From NCBI RefSeq assembly GCF_964204645.1, contig NC_134025.1, forward strand, positions 21,236,001 to 21,300,000: a stretch of 64,000 nucleotides of DNA, in the 5' to 3' direction. This DNA comes from Tubulanus polymorphus. Its lineage: Eukaryota; Nemertea; Palaeonemertea; Tubulaniformes; Tubulanidae. The position numbers and the translations under genes were made by a program. This document shows positions 11,982-26,500 of the stretch, in pieces (positions within the stretch are counted from its first letter, which is position 1; each line of letters begins with the position of its first letter). The notes beneath the pieces were generated by a model. It searched no databases. It was not told where the DNA came from and saw nothing but the letters and a program-made list of their open reading frames with translations.

Positions 11982-14900
11982 ATGAATATCTATATCGGAA
12001 TATTATACGCCCTGGTCACGTATTCTTCAGCAGAAATCATTAAGGAGAAAGGTATTTTTTCTTTCGCTTGTCAGCTTCGTATAGTTAAAACAGCAGTAAG
12101 GTCACGCCTCCCTGGTTAAAACGATATCTCTCTCATAATACAGGAGGGTCCCTATCGTCCCGTGTGAAACGCATCGTCCGTGCTAGGCGGGACGTCGAGA
12201 CCTCGCTTGCAAGAAGACATGCGCACCCGATGAAAAAGAACGCAAGATCGGAAGAAGCGCTTTTCAAAAGACGGGTAATTGATCAATTCTATAAATGATG
12301 ATTATTTGATAAACGGAGGAAGTAAAAATCTTAGCGAACGATAAATGACGACTATAAACCCCATCTAATAACGACATGAATTCATATTGTTTAACACAGA
12401 AAGGCCTGGAATGCGATGAAAGATTGATGAAGTTGTCACCGAATCACACGCTCTGTCTAGACAGTGTCACCCATACTGGCAGCGGTACGTTAACACTGAA
12501 ATGCTTACGTAACTTCCTTCAATTTTTTTGGTGTGACAAAATGTGTTCGCTTACACAAAAATAATAACAACATACCGAAGATGCGTAGGGAGCCCGGGTT
12601 GTTAACGGGGAGTAGAATAAATACAACGCGACGAGTAGTACTTAAAAGGTTGTTTTATCCTTTACTATATTATTCTCGTTCACTTGATGAGGCTACTTTA
12701 TATTAGAAGCGAAAGCCCGTGCGTCAAATAAAATAATAGTAAACCTATATAGTGCTAATTGTCTCGTTGGATTTAACAACGTACCGGTGAAAAATAAGTT
12801 TGCTGGTCGAGTTCGGAGAAAATGACTTCAACCAAGTCTTTATTAAGTCGTGAGTCTTAATCGCCCCCCTATGGTTTAGCAAACAAAACACACACAGCTG
12901 TAGAATAAACCCCCCGATTTTGTTTATATTGTTGGGACGTCGTACAAACACACGCTAAATTCATTAACCGGGGTTAGGTAAACGGATTCACAAGTCCCGA
13001 GGGGACGATTTCGATTTGTTTTTCCGTTCAATAGTTATCGAACGTCTGCCATGGAAACTGGTAGACAACGCTGACATTGCAGACGTCAATTTCGATAATA
13101 TCAAGACGGGGGCATCATTCTCGTTTCTCGTGATGATATGTCATCTAGCAGAGGCCGAGAGGCTGAGAGATACCGTGTTCTATTATAATGCACTAATACT
13201 TCGACAACCCGAAGATACTTCAAAATATGAACGGCCTTTGTATACGATATTTTCACAGGGGTATCTGCCATCGTCGAAAAAGTGATCGTCGATAAACACA
13301 ACGAACTGAGAGGTTATCTGGAGGAATACGGACTGCCATTTGCTACCGATATGCTTAAAGTGGTAAGATAAAAATCGACTCTATCAGAAATTCTACTTCA
13401 CACGCGGATGGTATAGAGTCACAAGAGAGATATCGACCAAAAAATGTTTACGACAAGTTAAAACAAGAAGTCTATAAAGTGTTTATTGCCGAGACTTGCT
13501 TTCGGCGCAAGTTTCATCGTGACAACGATAGCGAACCCGCGGGCGTTGTCGATGCGTATAACAACTGAAACTGGGTTTTTAGATGAATCGTTTTTATACA
13601 GAAATAATTTTGATATCCAAATCCACTTTCCACAAGACGTTTTCATTGTCGGGCTAACGAAAAAAATGTTCACCCACGCCATACGGTTCTTTATCTTTGT
13701 TTTTGTACGCACATAAAACGTAAATCCGAGGATATTGTCAAGATGCGGGTTTTCTTCGCATTTTCTTCACTTTTCTTCACTCTCCATCATCTCCGTTTTA
13801 TTTTTCGTGTTTATTCCAGTCATGGAACGACGAGATTGCCGCCGTTGCACAAAAATGGGCGGACAACTGTGAATTTCGGCATGACAAGAATTTCAACAGA
13901 AATATCCCTGGTAAATTACACGGCTATCCGGTTGAATTATTAATGCGAACTTAGTTTCGTGTTACACAATTTTACAGGTTAACTAATGTATTGCAAGATC
14001 ATATGATGAAGTTGAACTCAATGGGCAAATCATGAAATAGCCATAACATATCAGTTTTCTACTTCCATTCGAAATATAGCATTGTCATCACGATTTAACC
14101 GATTTGATCTAGAATATGGACCATGTGTTATGATCGAAAGATCCCTAGCCACGAAAATTCTTATGGTCTTCTACAGAAATGTTTGCCGTTCACGCGATGT
14201 TTATATCCCATCTTTCTGCCGCGCTAAAATCATCAATGCAACATCTCTTTCATAGATTTTGAGCTACTCTCCTCACCGGAAAAAAGCGACAGCCAGTTCA
14301 TGCTTGTGAAAATGGTCACGCCATATCATAAGCGGCTTGACGAACCGATATCTGAATACTGAATATTTCAGTAAATTCTAGTAATAAAGCGTTGATACCT
14401 GTTTAAAACATAAATATATTATCATTATTATTATATCTTGATCACAAAATTCATACATAATATGGAAGAGACCTGCAATGGCCCTTAATTCCAGAGAAAA
14501 GAAAACGTAAAGCCTCCAGATATACAATATGGCTGATACTAGACTGTCTTGTATTGTAACTTTAAACCTTTAAACCTGACCATCGCTCTCTTAATTCGAA
14601 TTCGGAGTATTCGATAAGGAATAATCATATCTGTCTTTCGAAGGATTATAGCGCATATATGAGCCCGAGGCCTTGATCTGCCTTTCATAATAAACAAGAA
14701 GGCGTTCATACCATGCGATGAGCAGCTACCGACCCGACAGAATATCGTCTGATAGAATGTCAAGCAATATTTTCATTCGTATAAAGAACTATCAATCATG
14801 TAGCTTACCGTCTCAGAAAGTCTGCTCTTTCTAGTGTAGTTCGGTTATTTGCCAAAGGTCGTTGTTGATTTGATTTGATATGATAAAATTTAAATATCAT

Positions 14901-16924
14901 CGAATCCATTGCTTCAAAAAATAGCTTTTACCCTTTTTAGTCTAGCTTTCCAGTGGCGGATCCCAGGAGCACAAGGAGCACGTGCTTCCATCGCAATTTT
15001 CCCCTTGCCATTTTGAAAATACAATGGCAATATCTTTTCGGGCACTTTTTCCACCCGCAACTAATAAGACAGCAGTCCGCAGCGCAAGATTTAGCTTATA
15101 TTCCCCCATTGTCCCCCAAGAAATGTCTAGAAATTGTATGAAAATTCACTGAAATTTCAAAATCTTCCAGATGCTTGGTATGGCTGATTGGATACTTAAC
15201 TTGCCATTCGTCAGAATATGCCCTTTTTATTTCTTGTACACCTGACAAAGTCTACCCTGGATCCGCCACTGCTTTCACAACTATATACGAGTTAATCAAG
15301 TTCAACAACCGTTATTGGCAAATTTGTTTCTTTTAGGTCGACTAACCCTCGGTCAGAATATCGCGCTCGGTCAGAAAAGTTGGGAAGACGCCATCACTGA
15401 TTGGTTTAATGAAAATAACGATTTCGAGTATGGTAAAGGGAGTACTGGGGGAGGCGAAATTGGCCATTTTACACAAGTACAAAATAGCTCATAAAGATTC
15501 CGAGATATAAACTCCTCTTTCAGAAATACGTATCACATGGAATTTACATTTTTTTCACAGTTAGTATGGTCATCTTCCTCCCACGTCGGGTGTGGTTTTG
15601 GAAAATGTCCTAATATCGGGGACTTTTACGTCTGCAACTACGGTCCAGCGTAAGTTGATTGAACATTGCGCCCGATTCGGAATACAATTTACTGAGCCCA
15701 ACGTTATATGGGTGCGTTGTTCGATTTATTCAAGGGGGAACAGCCCTGGCAGTCTACCCGAGCCGTATTCATCCGGCAAAAAGGGCGAAGCTTGTCCGTT
15801 GACATTTGACCAAGAAACAGGACTGTGCGGTAAGCAACTAGATAATGATAATATTGCCATCGCTAATCTTTTTTGACAAAAATCTAAACCCGATGAATGA
15901 ATCTATTATAAACGTAGATAGTATTTACAGAAAAGAGGAACCGATAAGTGAAAGTAATACGATCCATTAGTCTTGGTTTCTGAGTTTATTAGTTCAGGCG
16001 TGGGCGATAAATCCAGTATTAGTGTTAAGTGTTAGCATTTTCCCAGTCGTGGAGTGATGAGACAAACTAATAACCATTACGGTCTCACTTACTCTGGCTT
16101 ACATGATTTCTAACGCATGAATAACCGACAGCACCGAAGAAGTAAAATATACTGCTACAGATCCTTTGCTGGATTGGGCACAGCCGATTTTCATACCGTA
16201 TATGCACGAAAATCAAATTACGTTTTATTCATATGGCTGGATCCGGTTTTATTAACGCACATGATGATGCAACAGCAGTTATGACAGGATGTACCTTGGC
16301 CCGTATAATATAATATAATATTTATGTACAAGTTCTTATAATGATTTAATAAACATTGAGCTACATAATTGAATATTGTTGGCCAATTCTATATTAAAAA
16401 TAGTTTTTCGATATAAATGAATTCCTCTTGATACAATATTCTAGATTGCGGGGATGCCATGTGTTATAACGGTGGAAATGTGGACCCAGACTCGTGTAAA
16501 TGTCAGTGCGTGAATGCTGCCCACATAACGGGGCCCAATTGCTCAGGTAAATTCTGGACCCTGTAACGTTAATCGTAGTGTCTAATGAAAGTTATATCCT
16601 TAGAAAATAACGTATGTTTATAACCTTTCTGAAATTGTTTTGTAACCAATGCTACTGCGGCATGGCTTTTCAATCCTCTCCCTGAAGTCGTTTAACTTTC
16701 TATTAATCTCAGCAAATTTGAATTCACCCTTTTTAAAGAGAGAAAGGGAGTGGAAAGTGAGTTCTGCTGACAAAACCATAAATTCCATCGTTTCAGTCGA
16801 TTGTAGCGCAGCTGAGGATATATCGCAGTGTGCCAGTAAAGGTGGACCCTGGGGAGATAAAGCCTGCAAACAGTTCGCAAATGTTCCCTATCAGTACTGC
16901 CCAAAGACTTGCAAATTGTGTTAA
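11982..16924 (+). CDS. Secreted CAP-EGF-ShKT protein (CRISP/SCP family), 10 exons
   Basis: Exons: 11982-12051, 12144-12274, 12400-12484, 13259-13362, 13820-13910, 15337-15476, 15561-15649, 15735-15829, 16445-16546, 16797-16924. All junctions are GT/AG and phases join to 345 codons (344 aa). The first exon encodes a signal peptide (MNIYIGILYALVTYSSA). A basic stretch and a two-cysteine segment (KGLECDERLMKLSPNHTLCL) precede the CAP domain. CAP motifs in order: DKHNELR, SWNDEIAAVAQKWADNC, CEFRHD, GQNIA, GHFTQ-LVW, YVCNYGPAGN. An EGF-like module (six Cys) and a C-terminal six-Cys ShKT domain ending CPKTCKLC follow. CAP proteins are secreted and have varied roles; ShKT modules are common in non-toxin extracellular proteins, so nothing here shows toxicity. 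AATAAA at 17145 probably ends the transcript. Confidence 0.93.
14951..15271. mobile_element. MITE with CAGTGGCGGATCC termini and 5-bp TSD
   Basis: The termini CAGTGGCGGATCC and GGATCCGCCACTG are inverted repeats. The 5-bp sequence CTTTC flanks both ends (14946-14950 and 15272-15276), a probable target-site duplication. The element is 321 bp, has no coding capacity, and sits in an intron of the CAP gene. Confidence 0.8.
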
Positions 16925-17144
16925 AAGTTGATTGCTTTGCCGCGAAACAGAAGATAAATCACTAGACGTATCTGTGTTACGTCTCTCAATTCTCTGGAAT
17001 TTTGAATGAATAGTTGGTTAAAGTTTGGTTATCTTACACCACAAAATTTATATTTCTTCAATTTTGATTCTTCTTTGATCGACAAGTTTTAGTTGTAGAA
17101 ACAGAATGATTTTACTGCGTACACTATGATCCACATTTTTCTCG

Positions 17145-17150
17145 AATAAA
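17145..17150 (+). terminator. Poly(A) signal of the CAP gene
   Basis: AATAAA about 220 bp after the CAP stop codon, before the next gene. Confidence 0.6.
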
Positions 17151-17207
17151 GCAAACGATAAAAACATTGCTTTTTTACTATCATTCCATCCGTACTACTA
17201 GTAGTCA

Positions 17208-17336
17208 GGGGCCAGTTGCTCAAAGGTTGGTGTGAGTTAACCAGTCGATAGTTGACATAGTGACAATTAAAAGTTCATTGTAACTATGGTATCTATCCAC
17301 TGGTTATCTTCAACCAACTTTTGAGCAACTGACCCC
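17208..17336. mobile_element. Palindromic MITE family B, copy 1
   Basis: Begins GGGGCCAGTTGCTCAAAGG and ends in its near reverse complement (TTGAGCAACTGACCCC). About 129 bp, in the short gap between the CAP and PDE10 genes. Closely related copy at 30583-30711; a third element at 35781-35921 has the same ends and a different middle. Confidence 0.85.
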
Positions 17337-17531
17337 AGTAGTTGTCGATAGTTTTCAAGTCGGTTGATCTCATCAAATTTCCATTCGAACTACTTGTCCA
17401 TTATTATACCTACTTGAGCCACTCGTATGACGACCGGAAAACCATGGAAATCACAATTTTACCGAATTATATTGTTGATGGTTATTTTTGTTCACGAATA
17501 ACAAAATCGTGTGGCGAACTCTTATCTCGGG

Positions 17532-20500
17532 ATGTCGAACCCACAAAGGCAGTTATCGGGGAGACGATTGCCGCCTTACCCTGGTAATGACTCGCTAGGT
17601 TTATGGCTGACAAGAGCAAGCTCGAGTAATTTAGTCGATGGGGGAGGTAAGCTACACCTATGTTTAGTCCATTTTCTTCGTCGCTTCGGAATCACGACTG
17701 GCCGTGGTGGAACAATAAGATCGTGCGTTTAGGTGTCCATCTAAATCCCTCATTATAACATCGAAAATTGCTGGATCCATCTTTGACTTTGGAGATGTGT
17801 CAGAAAATAGACTTGTGTTCGTGGATCTAAGGGCCTATGGACATTGGGCTGGTTTGGTTATTTTCGATAAGTAGGCTATATCGAATTGAATACATACGAC
17901 TTGCTTTTTGCGATCTTTTGCTCAATTAAGAGAGTACGTGGTCTTCAGTTAGACCTATAGCGGATAATAATATTGAAGATAAGTAATGAGGAGAGATTGC
18001 GTGCTAACATCAAAACAGAAACAAATTTTACGTTTCAGCGTTATCGCCAGATTTGGTAAAATCATATCTATCATGTACCCCCAGCCTACTAGATGAATAC
18101 ATCCACGAGACAGTCACTGTAGAGGAGATAGAGGGCTGGTTAGCGAGAAAAAATTCGCGACACTGCAATGCCAGCGAAGGTATGTCATAAATCCATTAAC
18201 AAAGTAATAATCTTCGACGGATACGCGTAAGAAAAGGTCATAAAGTTCTGTCTCTCCGCAAATAAGATATTGCCGAAATTTGAAGAGATCAGATCAGAAT
18301 ATTCTTAACCGTATTGTGTACGGTGTGCATAATGATGAGACACATTCCCGGCGTCGCTTTTGCGAACTCTAAAGAAATGAACGGTTATGAGGAAATAATT
18401 CTTTTACAGGTTCTGAAAAGGGCGATTCCGTACAAAGCCGGGTAAATATTCTGAAGACCAGAAGACATTAACACTCGTAGTGCTTTCAAGTTGAAGCTTA
18501 GCATTTTTTCAGTCATTTTCGTTCTTTTTGAAGTACACTACCATCGACTGTTACCGACTGCAAAAATCAATGTTTGATGAGCTGTGGAGCGGGGACCATA
18601 ATGTCTTGCCGATGTTGTACGAATTAGGAACGACACTTGCCAAAGGTAACCAACTTAAGTGAAGGCGAAATATTCAAGGAATTCAACGCAGTTTCAATAC
18701 CACATATAGGCCTACATCAATGAAACCAAGACACAATTAAAAGAATGTTTCTCTTTTTTGTACATTTCAGCTACTCTTTCCGACAATTTTATTTTTCACG
18801 TGGTTGGTGGAAGCAATAACGTAAGTAAATACTATAATTCGTTATTTTCAAAGTGTTGGTAAGCTCAGAGTTTTCATTTTGTCAATCATATGCCTTTCCA
18901 CTGCGTTTGAAAAAAGTCATATTGAGAAAAAATCCATTACTATCGATATTGAAACTTTCCTATTTTGAGTGTATAGTGAGTGTTGTCTTGAACACCTTTA
19001 TGCTTCCATTATTTTCCATATTGATAAACCGGCACTCCATTGTAAAAAGACACCTTCTGACACATCTGCTATTTATTCATCAGGGTCCAGTTCTACAGTT
19101 CCGAGAAAAGATTTAACTCTGAGATAACTCATTGAAAATGAACTAACTTTAATTCTGAGTTAACTCTCACTCACAACTGTGGAACTGGGTCCAGCTCCGT
19201 AAACCGCTTTATGTTTATCTTTGTGAATTCAGTGCGCACAGTTGCTGAAAATGTTTAGATTTTTTCGAGAATCGGTATCAGAAATCACGAGCTTCTAAGT
19301 TCAGTCCTCCTAGTCTCTACGCGTTTGGCAAAAATTGCCCACTGTTTCTCATATCGCACTCACAGAATCAATGTTCAGAAAAGAGAAATCATTGACTCAA
19401 CAATTACAGGACAGAAGTATTATCGTAACAAAATGGCGATAAGCGACCGTGAAATAGTTTAGTGATAACATTTCGATGGGAAGCGAAAGTAGGAACCTGA
19501 TAAAAATGAACTCCAATGGCTATAAAATGATATTACAACATCGTTTGTTCGTCGTTAAACTCATAAGTTGTGAAGAATTGGGCTATTGCAAGCCTACGGA
19601 TACAGCTATTTCAGGGGGCCATTTCACAGAAGAATTTTTTTTTTTTTACTTAATGGTGACCTAATCATTCTCGACGACGTCATTTAGTTTGTGAAGTTGA
19701 AACCGGATTGCGAACGCCGTAACGAGTTTCTACATAGGCCTAATATTATTTCCACGAACCATCTAAATATCGAATGCACCCGCTCGCGATCTACGGTATA
19801 AGATACACAAGTGCATAGAGCAACTAATAGGATTACATATTCCGATGTCTCCATCGTATCGTTGGATGAAACTTCTGAAAGATTAAATTCTCTGACAGAG
19901 AAATGCAGAGTATAAATAAATCTGCCGACTATGACGACGATGTTACGTTTCGAATAGACTCGACGACGAGCAATAAAAAATAACTTTTGTCGAAAAAATG
20001 TTGACGTCCACTGATGATTTTGTTCTTTAGAAGTTACACGTATACTGCCATCGTGGTGGCGGGGAAGCTGCAGTAGTCGAAAATGGGTAGGTATTCTCAA
20101 GATTCTGAAATGTTACGTTGAAAGTAATTACGAATTTGAAAGAACCGAATTGAATAAAAGTAATGAAAGACTATAGAATCCGGGACCCAGTTCCAGAGTT
20201 GCGAGTTAGCGTTAACTCTGAGTTAAAGTGAGTTCATTTTCAATGAGTTAACTCAGAGTTAAATCTTAACTCGGAACTGTGGAACTGGACCCCGCTGTTC
20301 AGTTATGAGTTTAGAATTTTATTTGAGACTTTTCAACTGACTTGTACAGAAGTGTCTCGAGGACATGAGATATTTTCGGAATTAATTTTGACATAATATC
20401 TCAGAGAAAAATAATTTGGATTAAATTGATTAAAAAGTTCCAGGTTACTATATTCCGAGATATTAAGCCCGCCGCACACGGCAAAACATTTGTTTCGCCA

Positions 20501-23500
20501 AAACAGAAAACACGTTTTTCATAAAACGTTTTGTCCGCAAACGATAAAATATCCACCGCACACGGGACGAAAAACTTTCGACTACGCAAAACGTTTTTCG
20601 CAAATCAAGCAGTCCTTGTTTTGTGAAAAACGTTTTTTGCTCGTGAAAAACGTTTTTCTGTTCGGCGTTTTGTGTTTTGACTCCCCAACACACGGTATAA
20701 CAAAAAACATGGAAAAACGTTTTTTCGGTGCTGTAGTTGGCTCCATTAATGCGAAGAAGACCTTTCTTTAGTATTTATATTGGATTTTAATATCGAGACA
20801 TAACAAACATGAAATGATGAAATGCTGATCTGAAATTAATAACATTATAGAATTTAAACTCTGACCTTGAATAAATTTGAACACTGATCTTAGATAAATT
20901 TCCTATTCAAAACATTCATTATCAAATATAATAGAATACAAATTAACTGGTTAAACTTACATGTTTTTTTACCAATATATTCTCCTAAATACTCGTTTAA
21001 TTGCATGAAATCTAATCTCAAAAAGAATCGACGTGTCGCTCGTTGCATCTACAAAAATTCTCATCCTAGATTTCGTTGGTTACACGTGATGAGGCTCTCG
21101 ATGAGCTATTCGTACTTCTAACAGGTGCCGTGTACGGCGGGCTTTATGTCAGAATTAATTCCGAAAAAATATGTTTGTATCTCATGTCCCCAGAGAAAGC
21201 CTCCGTAGACTAGAGATAGACATCATTTGAGAATGAACTAATTCGAAATTAATTTCAAATCAGGTTCCGTTACGATACAGGGGAATGTGGAGTAGTAATT
21301 AATTTCAGTAACCCAATGCGTTATTCAAAATAACTTAAAAATCTTCATATTAATGTTAGGCTCTTAGCATTTTATGAAGATCATTATATCTAAGACGAAA
21401 CTTAGTGAGGCGCACAACCGAAATATCCCATTTTGTTTAGATTTAAGTTTTGATAACTAAATAGGACCGGGCTCTTCACTCAATGATCTGGAAATGCGAG
21501 AATGTGCGCTTATTAGTCTAAGTTCAGGTGCGGCTCCAGGGGTACTTGTGAGACGTGTACAAGTCCATGAAATTTTTGACCTTCCTTATTCAAAATGAGC
21601 GACCTGTCTTGCACAAAAAAGATGATGGGTGCATTTCAGTGCGGGAGTGCACTTAAGATTGCTTTTTGGACATCAAAGCTTCCTTTTGGGATTTAACAAG
21701 TTCATCAAACTAGCCGTTCATTGCATGAGTACACCTAATATTGCCTTTTTGGACATCGCAGTACCCTTTAAGAATGTGATAAGTTTATCAAAATTGGCCC
21801 CCTCAGTGCGAAAGTTCACCTATTGTTTTTTGGACATCAAAGTGCCCTTTTCGGATGTGAGAAGTCCTTCAAAATTGGCCTGTGGATCCACCCCGGCCTG
21901 GAGTAACTAAGTTATTTTGAATATAAAGTATAGATTGACTAATCAACATCAATTGCTACTCCATTCCTCTTACCTAATGATCAATTTATTAAGTTGTTTT
22001 GACTATAACGTATGTATTAAGTCATCTAAATTAATTGTTTTTCCATTCCTCCGTATCAGTTTCCTGCTCGAATATTTTCTATACAATTCAGGGGAAATGA
22101 TCAAAAAGTCAGATCAGACACAACCGTCGCAGTGCACGCGGCAAAAACTCAAAAAGCGATTCTCGTTACGGATCTCCTGAACGTGAGAATTAACGCACAC
22201 GATTCGATTATGATTAAGAATTATTTGTATATCAATTCGCCGAACGCTTCGACGGCGCTGGAGATAATTTCTTTTTTAGGATGATCGTTTTATCGGCGAA
22301 CTAGCTTCGGATGTTATGATGTGGCAATCTGTGCTGTGCATACCTGTCATATTTCTCGGTGGCGATTTAGTAGGTAAACACCGTCTAGATGTTTTCTAAC
22401 GATGTTTGAGAATGTATTATTTGAGTCGAAACACTGCTGCGCCCTGTTATTTATCGCGTCGTCAAAAATCTACGAGTCTCTCATTTCGTCGTTTGCAGGG
22501 GTTTTCGAATACGCGCGGAAACTAGGGAATCCAGCTTTCACCGCTAATGACTTGGAGGTAAGCGGTTTCAAGAAAACGCATAGCTAAAAAGGCGCTGGTA
22601 TGATTTTGTGAATTTTCTGTTTTGAAGATGAGGGCTAAACACTGGGGTTAAAATTCATTGGCCAAATCTACACAAACAAATTTCTATATAGTAAGATGAT
22701 ACACAATATCCGTGTAAGATGAATATACGAGAGAAATCCCACAATGAATCAGCCAAAGATGTAAAGTTCTTGAGTAACAGAGTATATACTTTAAGCAACA
22801 TTTTGGCGCCATCATTAGGCGTGATGCTCTCGTGTAGGAGAACAGTTGTCTTGCATCATATCATACATCATATCATATCAGTTTTTCATCCCATGGTACC
22901 AAATTTGATACAGCTAGAGGTATCCCGTGAATGAAATTGATGAGATAACAATAGTCAAAAATATTCAATATTATAAATACTGGCGTGATATCCAGCTTTT
23001 TTAGATACCCCATTCTTTCAGTACGCCAATGCATTGATGAGCTGGGCGTCTGTGGCTATTCATCAGATACAGGTATGTATAGTTACGGAACCCCGCGTGC
23101 TTCTCAACTAATATGAATATAACGACGGCTAATCAACTGATTATAGCCTAAAACGTGTGTCGATCAGTTTGCGTAAAGGTCATGCCACGTTATCTTTTCC
23201 AGGCGAATAAAATGTTGATGAAACAGACAGAACTAAACGATTGTTTGATGGAAATATCAAGGTAATACGCGTACCGTTGCAAGGTAGTCTGAAAATAATT
23301 GCTACACGGTAGCCTACGGAAATAATGTTTTAGTACAATAATTTTGCGATTTTGTAGGATTATATTCGATGATATGATCGTAATTGATAATTTGATCAGG
23401 AGGATTATGGTAAGTTCCAGCTCAGTGATATTTCTCGATAGCATCCGTGCAGCTGAAATCCCGTATTTAATCGCATTATGGTCTCGCGTATCATCGTAAT

Positions 23501-26500
23501 CAAGAGATATTTTTGTCCCCAATGTTACTTCTAAAAGCAACGTAACCTTTACTCGCCAATGATGTAGCAAATTTTCAAACATTTCGCTTCCGATATATCT
23601 CAAATATCACACGATACCTATTCAATGTACTAGTAGGTCTACGACGTATTTTGAAACTCAGATATCCAAAACGATATGCTCTTAGTCATTCGCATAGGAA
23701 TTCCCATATAAAGATTGCCGGCAAAGAGCAGCTGTATTTGACTATTTAGAAGAGAATCGTTACGTGTATATCATACAGTAATTTCTATATTCGAAAAATC
23801 TAATTCATTGCCTCCGGGAAATCCTATCGTTGGAAAATTCAGCCCACAATGACTACGTTAGAGATCAGGGGAGTCCTCAGACTTTGTTCACTGGTGGTTC
23901 ATCTTAGAAAAAAGGAGCCTTTTGGTTGGACTTTCATTAGCATCGATTCCTTTTTTAAAACGATTAGTTACTATAGAATAGAATAAAATGCAAATAAAGG
24001 TAAAAACGTTATATCATGGTAGAAGACAGCGTTACAACGTAGAGAACGCGAGTTAACCACTGGGGCCGGATTTATAGACTGGTTAACTCAATTGGAAATG
24101 AGTGGAGTTAGCCCCCGGGTCAAAGGTAATACCAGTCTGTAAAACCAGGCCCTCGGTCAAAGTTAATGCCAGTCTATAAAACTCGCCCCTGCTTATCGTA
24201 ATCGTTTGGAGACGCAGCATTTTCAGACGTGAGCGTTACGCGTACCGGTGATATCCTTTTAGCCATCGGCTTAATCCGTAAAGAATGGAAATACGGTAGT
24301 CCAGTTGCTGCACAGATAAAGTGTAATCCACATTGGGTTTTGTTGCTATACGAGATGAAAAAAAAAATTGGCTTACATTTCGTTTCTCCACCAGACGTTT
24401 GCTAAGAACCTGGTTTGCGCGAATCGCTGTTCTTTATTTCTGGTCGACCGAGAAAAACAGGAGATCTACGCTGATCTGTTTGACGAAGGGATCATTGATG
24501 CTGAAAACCAACCCGTGTATACGAAAAAAGAACAAATCAGGTATAGGTCATACGTCTAACGAAACGGCTAGATTCTTATGCTACGAAACAATCGAGGAGA
24601 TTTCAGATCGAAAGTCTCTCGAATATTTCGTAACCCGATACAAAATTAGTTTCATTAGGCCTATATCAACATTTGTTTGCCAATGAAACACCTTACATTA
24701 CACATACTGCTTTTCGTGAGGCACAAACTGCAATGAGGAAACTAACTTGAAAGTTTATTGACTCCTTGAAAAACAGCACATATATATTGCTTAGATATTG
24801 TCGACAATAGATAATATAATACAATTATATCATTTTAAGGATCAATAAAGTTAATTTTATAATTGAATTGATTGGCAACCAGTCTAGCCCCGATACATTG
24901 ATGATGTCGTACAAATCCTCTCGAAAATATCATAATTTGTCAAAAATAGAATAAGAGTTGTAAAATATATTTTTTTACAAAATTAATTCCAAAATTAATT
25001 CACAATTGTAATTGTTATTTTGATACCCCAATATTGATGACGTAGTGCACATTGACTCCACAGAACCCCCTAGATATCAATGTATAAAACCTTATTGTTA
25101 CGGTTTTTACGGCGTGAAAAAATAAGGTTAACCTATCGGGCTAAAGAAAGAAAACTCAATTTGTTTCTTTTACAGATTTTCTATTGACCGCGGCATTGCT
25201 GGATACGTTGCGAGAACTGGTGAAGTTTTGAACATAAAAAATGCTTATTCGGATTCCAGATTTAACAGGTTGAACATTTCTTGATGGGTTTTTCATCTAA
25301 ATCCAATTTTCACTTCTGGCATAACAAATCTAGAATTTCATATCGGTATCTGAATAGAATTGGAAATTATTGAGTTTGTTCTCGCATTTCTAACAGAGAT
25401 ATCGATCTGAAAACGGGATTCACCACGCACAATATTCTGTGCATGCCTATCGTCAGTAAAGGTGCAGTCATTGGTGTTGTCCAAATGATAAATAAAAAAT
25501 CGGCGCCGCACTTCAATAAAGCAGGTTCGTCTCGGGTTCGGGTTCGGGTTATTGAATTATCCCTACATAGCACCACACCCGTTGAATTATCTACAGAAAA
25601 AAAATACCATTCGTAAATTCCCAGACTGGATTTCATCATCTATTCAAGCCTTAAATCCGTTCTTTTAAACAGACGAAGCAGCTTTTAAAACTTTTGCAGT
25701 TTATTGCGCTCTTGCTCTGCATTATTCAAAGGTAATACGACGCCTACTCGGGTCGCTTTAATTTAGATATACCACCAGATCAAACGTATCGTTCTGTGTA
25801 ATGGAAATGCTTAATATTTTCACCTTTCGAATTTTCTATCAGATATACAGCGCCATGCAACATCAACAGGTTATAAATAAAGTAGCACTCGAACAGTTGA
25901 GCTATCACATAAAAGACAGCGGAGAGAAAACCTACGACGAGTTGAAAAAACGACCTTTGCTCAAACATATGCCAGAAAACTTCGACGACATTTCGTTCTA
26001 CTGCACTAAACACGATTCCGCGTTACCGCAAATGTTCCTTCACATGGCCAAACGTCTGTTCAGCCCCGCCGAGTGAGTACACTCCCGATTTTCGGTTGTT
26101 AACTCGGTCTATGAGATCGCGTAGGGCGACTTTCAAAATTAACCTTATTAGCGATAATTCGTAGCTGCCATAGCAACAATGAGATAGAACTGATAGAACA
26201 TACGCGAATTCGCCGTGGACCGTATCAATCAGTCTGTGAAATGCCATATGAAATGCAAGATATCATGATCTATGGTCAGGTCAGTTTTGTAACGACAAGG
26301 TTTATTCGTAACGTCGCCAATTCCGAACGAATAGGACCCATGGGTCGTATTAACCAAAATGTCAAGATCGTTTGGCAACGTCATCTCGTCTGCGTACCAC
26401 CAGTGTCGTTAGAGAAAAATTTGAGACCTATCCGCTGCGTAGGAAACTTTTTGCGTTGAATGAGATATTCAGAGCTCATTTTTCATCAGTAATTCTATTA

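Noticed and set aside
13016-13285. 89-codon frame before a CAP exon
   Set aside because: The true exon starts at 13259 after TTTTCACAG and is read in a different frame; the rest is intron.
16797-16924. ShKT module as evidence of a toxin
   Set aside because: ShKT domains occur in many non-toxin secreted proteins and enzymes; here it caps a CAP-EGF protein.
20463-20771. Overlapping frames on both strands within the AAAACGTTTT-rich region
   Set aside because: They arise from palindromic transposon sequence, which gives mirrored open frames on both strands.
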